DNA from: an uncultured Oribacterium sp.
GTDB taxonomy: Bacteria; Bacillota; Clostridia; Lachnospirales; Lachnospiraceae
DNA: 7,693 nt
Direction of reading: 5' to 3'
Assembly (NCBI GenBank): GCA_937927445.1
Contig: CALAOB010000006.1
Location: 1 to 7,693, forward strand
The position numbers and the translations under genes are program-made. A model generated the notes under the pieces. That model searched no databases. It was given only the letters and a program-made list of their open reading frames with translations, and had not been told where the DNA came from. This document shows, piece by piece, positions 5,879 through 7,693 of this stretch. Position 1 is the stretch's first letter, and each line of letters begins with the position of its first letter.

Positions 5879-5940
5879 CGTCCCCTCACTTTCTACTCCC
5901 ACATGAAGTACGCGCTTATCCAACAGTTCCTTTTTCCGAT
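5879..5940 (-). promoter_or_regulatory. Leader of the 297-aa lipoprotein, duplicated
   Basis: This stretch carries the GAGGGG ribosome binding site and the ~55-bp leader shared with 4742-4798. Farther from the start codon the two leaders diverge and differ in length: 75 bp to the first repeat arm here and 80 bp in the other copy. No clear -35/-10 pair could be assigned. Confidence 0.5.
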
Positions 5941-5953
5941 TTTTCATCCTCGA

Positions 5954-6176
5954 TAGGCATGTTCATCCCCAAATTTCATCTTCATGCCTACAGCGCGAAC
6001 ACCTGAAAATTTCAATCGTAGGCATGGTAAGCGCTTTAAAACGATCATATGCCTACGGAAATGTCCATATTTCGGGGTACACCGTAGGCACGTTAGCCCC
6101 GATTTCAGGACACCATGCCTATAAAATCGAGCGTATTCATAGGCATGATGATTATTTTTCTGCGTCAACATGCCTA
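5954..6176. repeat. Array B: four 37-bp units TAGGCATG-N21-CATGCCTA
   Basis: Units are B1 5954-5990, B2 6019-6055, B3 6085-6121 and B4 6140-6176. Left arms are TAGGCATG (TAGGCACG in B3) and right arms are CATGCCTA (ATATGCCTA in B2). Every unit spans exactly 37 bp with 29 bp between arm starts; gaps between units are 28, 29 and 18 bp. Sequence inside and between units is not shared between units, apart from A/T-rich tendencies. B2-B4 correspond to A1-A3; B1 has no counterpart in array A. The array lies in the 350-bp gap between the rightmost gene's stop and the 297-aa lipoprotein. The remaining 6177-6228 holds nothing I can name. A cluster of protein-binding sites or a chain of RNA/DNA hairpins are the main readings. 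Confidence 0.88.
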
Positions 6177-6228
6177 CGCACGCCTCTTCTTTCAACCATC
6201 ACGTTTTCAGGCCAATGCCGCCGGCCAC

Positions 6229-7693
6229 TCATGCCGCCTCATCCGTGAGATACAGTCCCTCGAAGATGTCCTGCGCGATGCCGTCCATGTCTTCTGCGGC
6301 GTCCATGTCCGTGCAGACGCCGTAGAGGTAGGTGTACTGGTCGGTGTCCATCGCGAAGACGGTCCACTTCACGGTATCTTCATTCGCGCCGGTCGTGAAC
6401 TCCACGAGATAGACCGGGTACGAGAATTTCTCTGTCAGCGTCGTGTCCTGCGTGATCGAGCGCAGCTCGTAGATGTCCGTTTCATCGAGCTTCCGCGCGC
6501 AGTCGACGAGGTACTGCTCGAGATCATCGGTCTCCGCATCAGCGTCCTTCGCCAGAACCGTGTTCACGAGCATCGTCAGTCCATCGGCCGTGATGTCCGC
6601 GTAGCAGTAGGTTCCGTCCGCATAATTATCCTCGCGTACCGTCTCCATCCCGGTGAACGGCAGCGCCCCGCCCATCAGCACCGGGATCGTCGCGCTGTCC
6701 GCTGCCTGGTCCGCCGGAATCAGGTCCCCGCGGCCATCATCCCAATCTTCTGCAGTCCGGTCCGCCAGGTTTCGATTCTCCAGGCCAGTATCTGCTCCGT
6801 CCGCCGAATCCTCGCCGCCATCCGCTGCCTGATCTTCTGAAATCAGGTCCCCGCAGCCATCGCCCGGCCAGTCCGTGCCCCAGACCGCCGCCGGGTCATA
6901 TGGCGTCTCCGGCCACTCCGGCGCAAACGCCTGCCCGGCTTCGTCATAGGCCATGCCATCGTCTGCCAGGGTATACCCGGCCGGCACCGCAAACTCGTGG
7001 ACGCCATCGCTGTACCAGAGACGGCCATCCGCCTCCCGGAAAACTGCATTGGCCGGATCCGCGTACTGCGCCATCGCCCCGTTCCGGTAGAACACGCCGG
7101 TGCTCCGCGCATCCGTATCGCGCGCCGCGCCGCCATCCGGGAAGAGCACGAAGCTGTTGCCGTCCGCGCTGAGGCACGGGTAGAGGATCTCGGCACCACC
7201 GAGGAAGAGCCCGCGCCCATCCTCCTTGTCGTACATGTCGCCGCTGCTCATGACGCCGATCGGGTCACTCTCCGCGACCTTCATCGCCGCCGTATCGAAG
7301 ACATACGAGTAGCCGCGTGCGTTCTGCCACTCGCCATCGAGGACGCTCCGGTCGAACGCCGTCATCTCCTCCGCCGCCGGGTCGAAGTGCCGCTCGTTCA
7401 GCTCGCCCCACTCGCCGCCGGACTCCCCGTTCACGTGGTACGGCATCAGGCCGCCCTCATCCTCGAGGAGGTAATAATCGTTTTCGCCGTCGAGGTCCCC
7501 GTAGATCAGCACGAGATCCTCGTCGTCATGCTCGAGACTGCCCGTGCCGACGCGCCCGTACCAGGTCCGGTAGCTGTAGCTCCCCTCCGGCAGATTCACG
7601 AGGAGCTGCCCGCCGTCCGCCGCCACCCAGCTCGTCACATCCGCCTCAAAATCCGCGTCCTCCAGCAGCTTTCCCATCCCGCGGGATGCGCTC
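6229..7693 (-). CDS. C-terminal part of a large acidic, probably exported protein, partial
   Basis: The frame is open to the right edge (the codons before the first ATG at 7677 still read SASRG) and there is no RBS at that ATG, so the true start lies outside. At least 487 residues remain and they are very rich in Asp, Glu, Gly, Trp and Tyr. Counting from the ATG at 7677, residues 1-265 look beta-rich, with LIYGDLDGENDYYLL (57-71), SVLDGEWQNARGYSYVF (111-127) and repeated Asp-Gly turns such as EADGRLWYSDG. Residues ~266-330 are an Asp/Ala-rich linker with an internal duplication. Residues ~331-482 form a compact-looking alpha/beta domain ending before the stop, with FSYPVYLVEFTTG and VKWTVFAMDTDQYTYLYG suggesting paired strands. 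Composition matches the two neighbouring lipoproteins, so export is likely, but the N-terminus is not visible. Family not recognised. Confidence 0.8.
   Translation of the reverse strand, partial: SASRGMGKLLEDADFEADVTSWVAADGGQLLVNLPEGSYSYRTWYGRVGTGSLEHDDEDLVLIYGDLDGENDYYLLEDEGGLMPYHVNGESGGEWGELNERHFDPAAEEMTAFDRSVLDGEWQNARGYSYVFDTAAMKVAESDPIGVMSSGDMYDKEDGRGLFLGGAEILYPCLSADGNSFVLFPDGGAARDTDARSTGVFYRNGAMAQYADPANAVFREADGRLWYSDGVHEFAVPAGYTLADDGMAYDEAGQAFAPEWPETPYDPAAVWGTDWPGDGCGDLISEDQAADGGEDSADGADTGLENRNLADRTAEDWDDGRGDLIPADQAADSATIPVLMGGALPFTGMETVREDNYADGTYCYADITADGLTMLVNTVLAKDADAETDDLEQYLVDCARKLDETDIYELRSITQDTTLTEKFSYPVYLVEFTTGANEDTVKWTVFAMDTDQYTYLYGVCTDMDAAEDMDGIAQDIFEGLYLTDEAA
6698..6860 (-). 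repeat. In-frame duplication within the linker (two ~40-bp copies 123 bp apart)
   Basis: Positions 6698-6737 and 6821-6860 match at 34 of 40 bases. The offset of 123 bp is exactly 41 codons, so the frame is kept. The encoded copies are DGCGDLISEDQAADG and DGRGDLIPADQAADS. They flank an Asp/Glu/Ala-rich stretch between the two halves of the protein. Confidence 0.8.

Noticed and set aside
4973..5956. A 327-codon + strand open frame opposite the 297-aa lipoprotein
   Set aside because: It is the same kind of antisense shadow, and its end resembles the end of the 612-codon frame only because the leaders and signal sequences are duplicated on the other strand.
4822..6176. CRISPR array
   Set aside because: The repeats are 8-bp arms in alternating orientation, spacing alternates between 29 bp and other values, and no cas gene is present.
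5944..6195. An 83-codon - strand frame across repeat array B
   Set aside because: It has no convincing RBS, the protein is made of repeat-arm translations in different frames, and the corresponding frame is not preserved as an ORF in array A.
6210..6225. A GGCC-N8-GGCC inverted repeat after the rightmost gene as a terminator
   Set aside because: The stem is only 4 bp and no T-run follows, so it is too weak to call.

Overview
The window looks like chromosomal DNA from a GC-rich anaerobic member of the Clostridia, tentatively a Lachnospiraceae or Oscillospiraceae gut bacterium. Three things suggest this: strong AGGAGG-type ribosome binding sites, a radical SAM/SPASM protein of a type I associate with those families, and Gram-positive style lipoproteins. 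No rRNA, tRNA, transposase gene, integrase or CRISPR array is visible.

Layout: the + strand enters with the last 33 codons of what is probably a corrinoid (vitamin B12)-binding protein (1-102). This meets a convergent block at a shared hairpin terminator (121-148). Everything else is on the - strand. From right to left (direction of transcription) it holds the C-terminal part of a large acidic, probably exported protein (6229-7693, cut by the window edge); a 297-aa lipoprotein (4985-5878); a 458-aa lipoprotein (3365-4741); a two-TM DUF3137-like membrane protein 16 bp behind it (2470-3348); a six-TM HdeD/DUF308-like membrane protein (1736-2302); and a radical SAM/SPASM protein (155-1525). The two lipoproteins and the DUF3137-like protein look like one cell-envelope locus. 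The HdeD-like and radical SAM genes are separated from it and from each other by repeat-bearing intergenic DNA and are probably transcribed separately.

The most unusual content is non-coding. Two intergenic regions, each upstream of a lipoprotein gene, carry arrays of a 37-bp inverted-repeat unit, TAGGCATG-N21-CATGCCTA. There are four units at 5954-6176 and two good units plus one decayed unit at 4822-4979. The arm-to-arm spacing is fixed at 29 bp in every unit while the DNA between the arms varies. The arrays are collinear paralogues at a constant offset of 1197 bp, and each leads into the same ~55-bp leader and the same signal-peptide coding sequence. The mature lipoproteins behind them are unrelated or strongly diverged. 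This looks like a duplicated 'regulatory array + leader + signal peptide' cassette driving different surface proteins.

Other structure: four tandem 38-bp repeats with an internal hairpin lie in front of the radical SAM gene (1582-1722). A nearly perfect 20-bp-stem hairpin and a separate 8-bp-arm palindrome lie between the DUF3137-like and HdeD-like genes. A possible two-codon upstream ORF overlaps the GTG start of the HdeD-like gene. An in-frame 123-bp-offset duplication lies in the linker of the rightmost protein.
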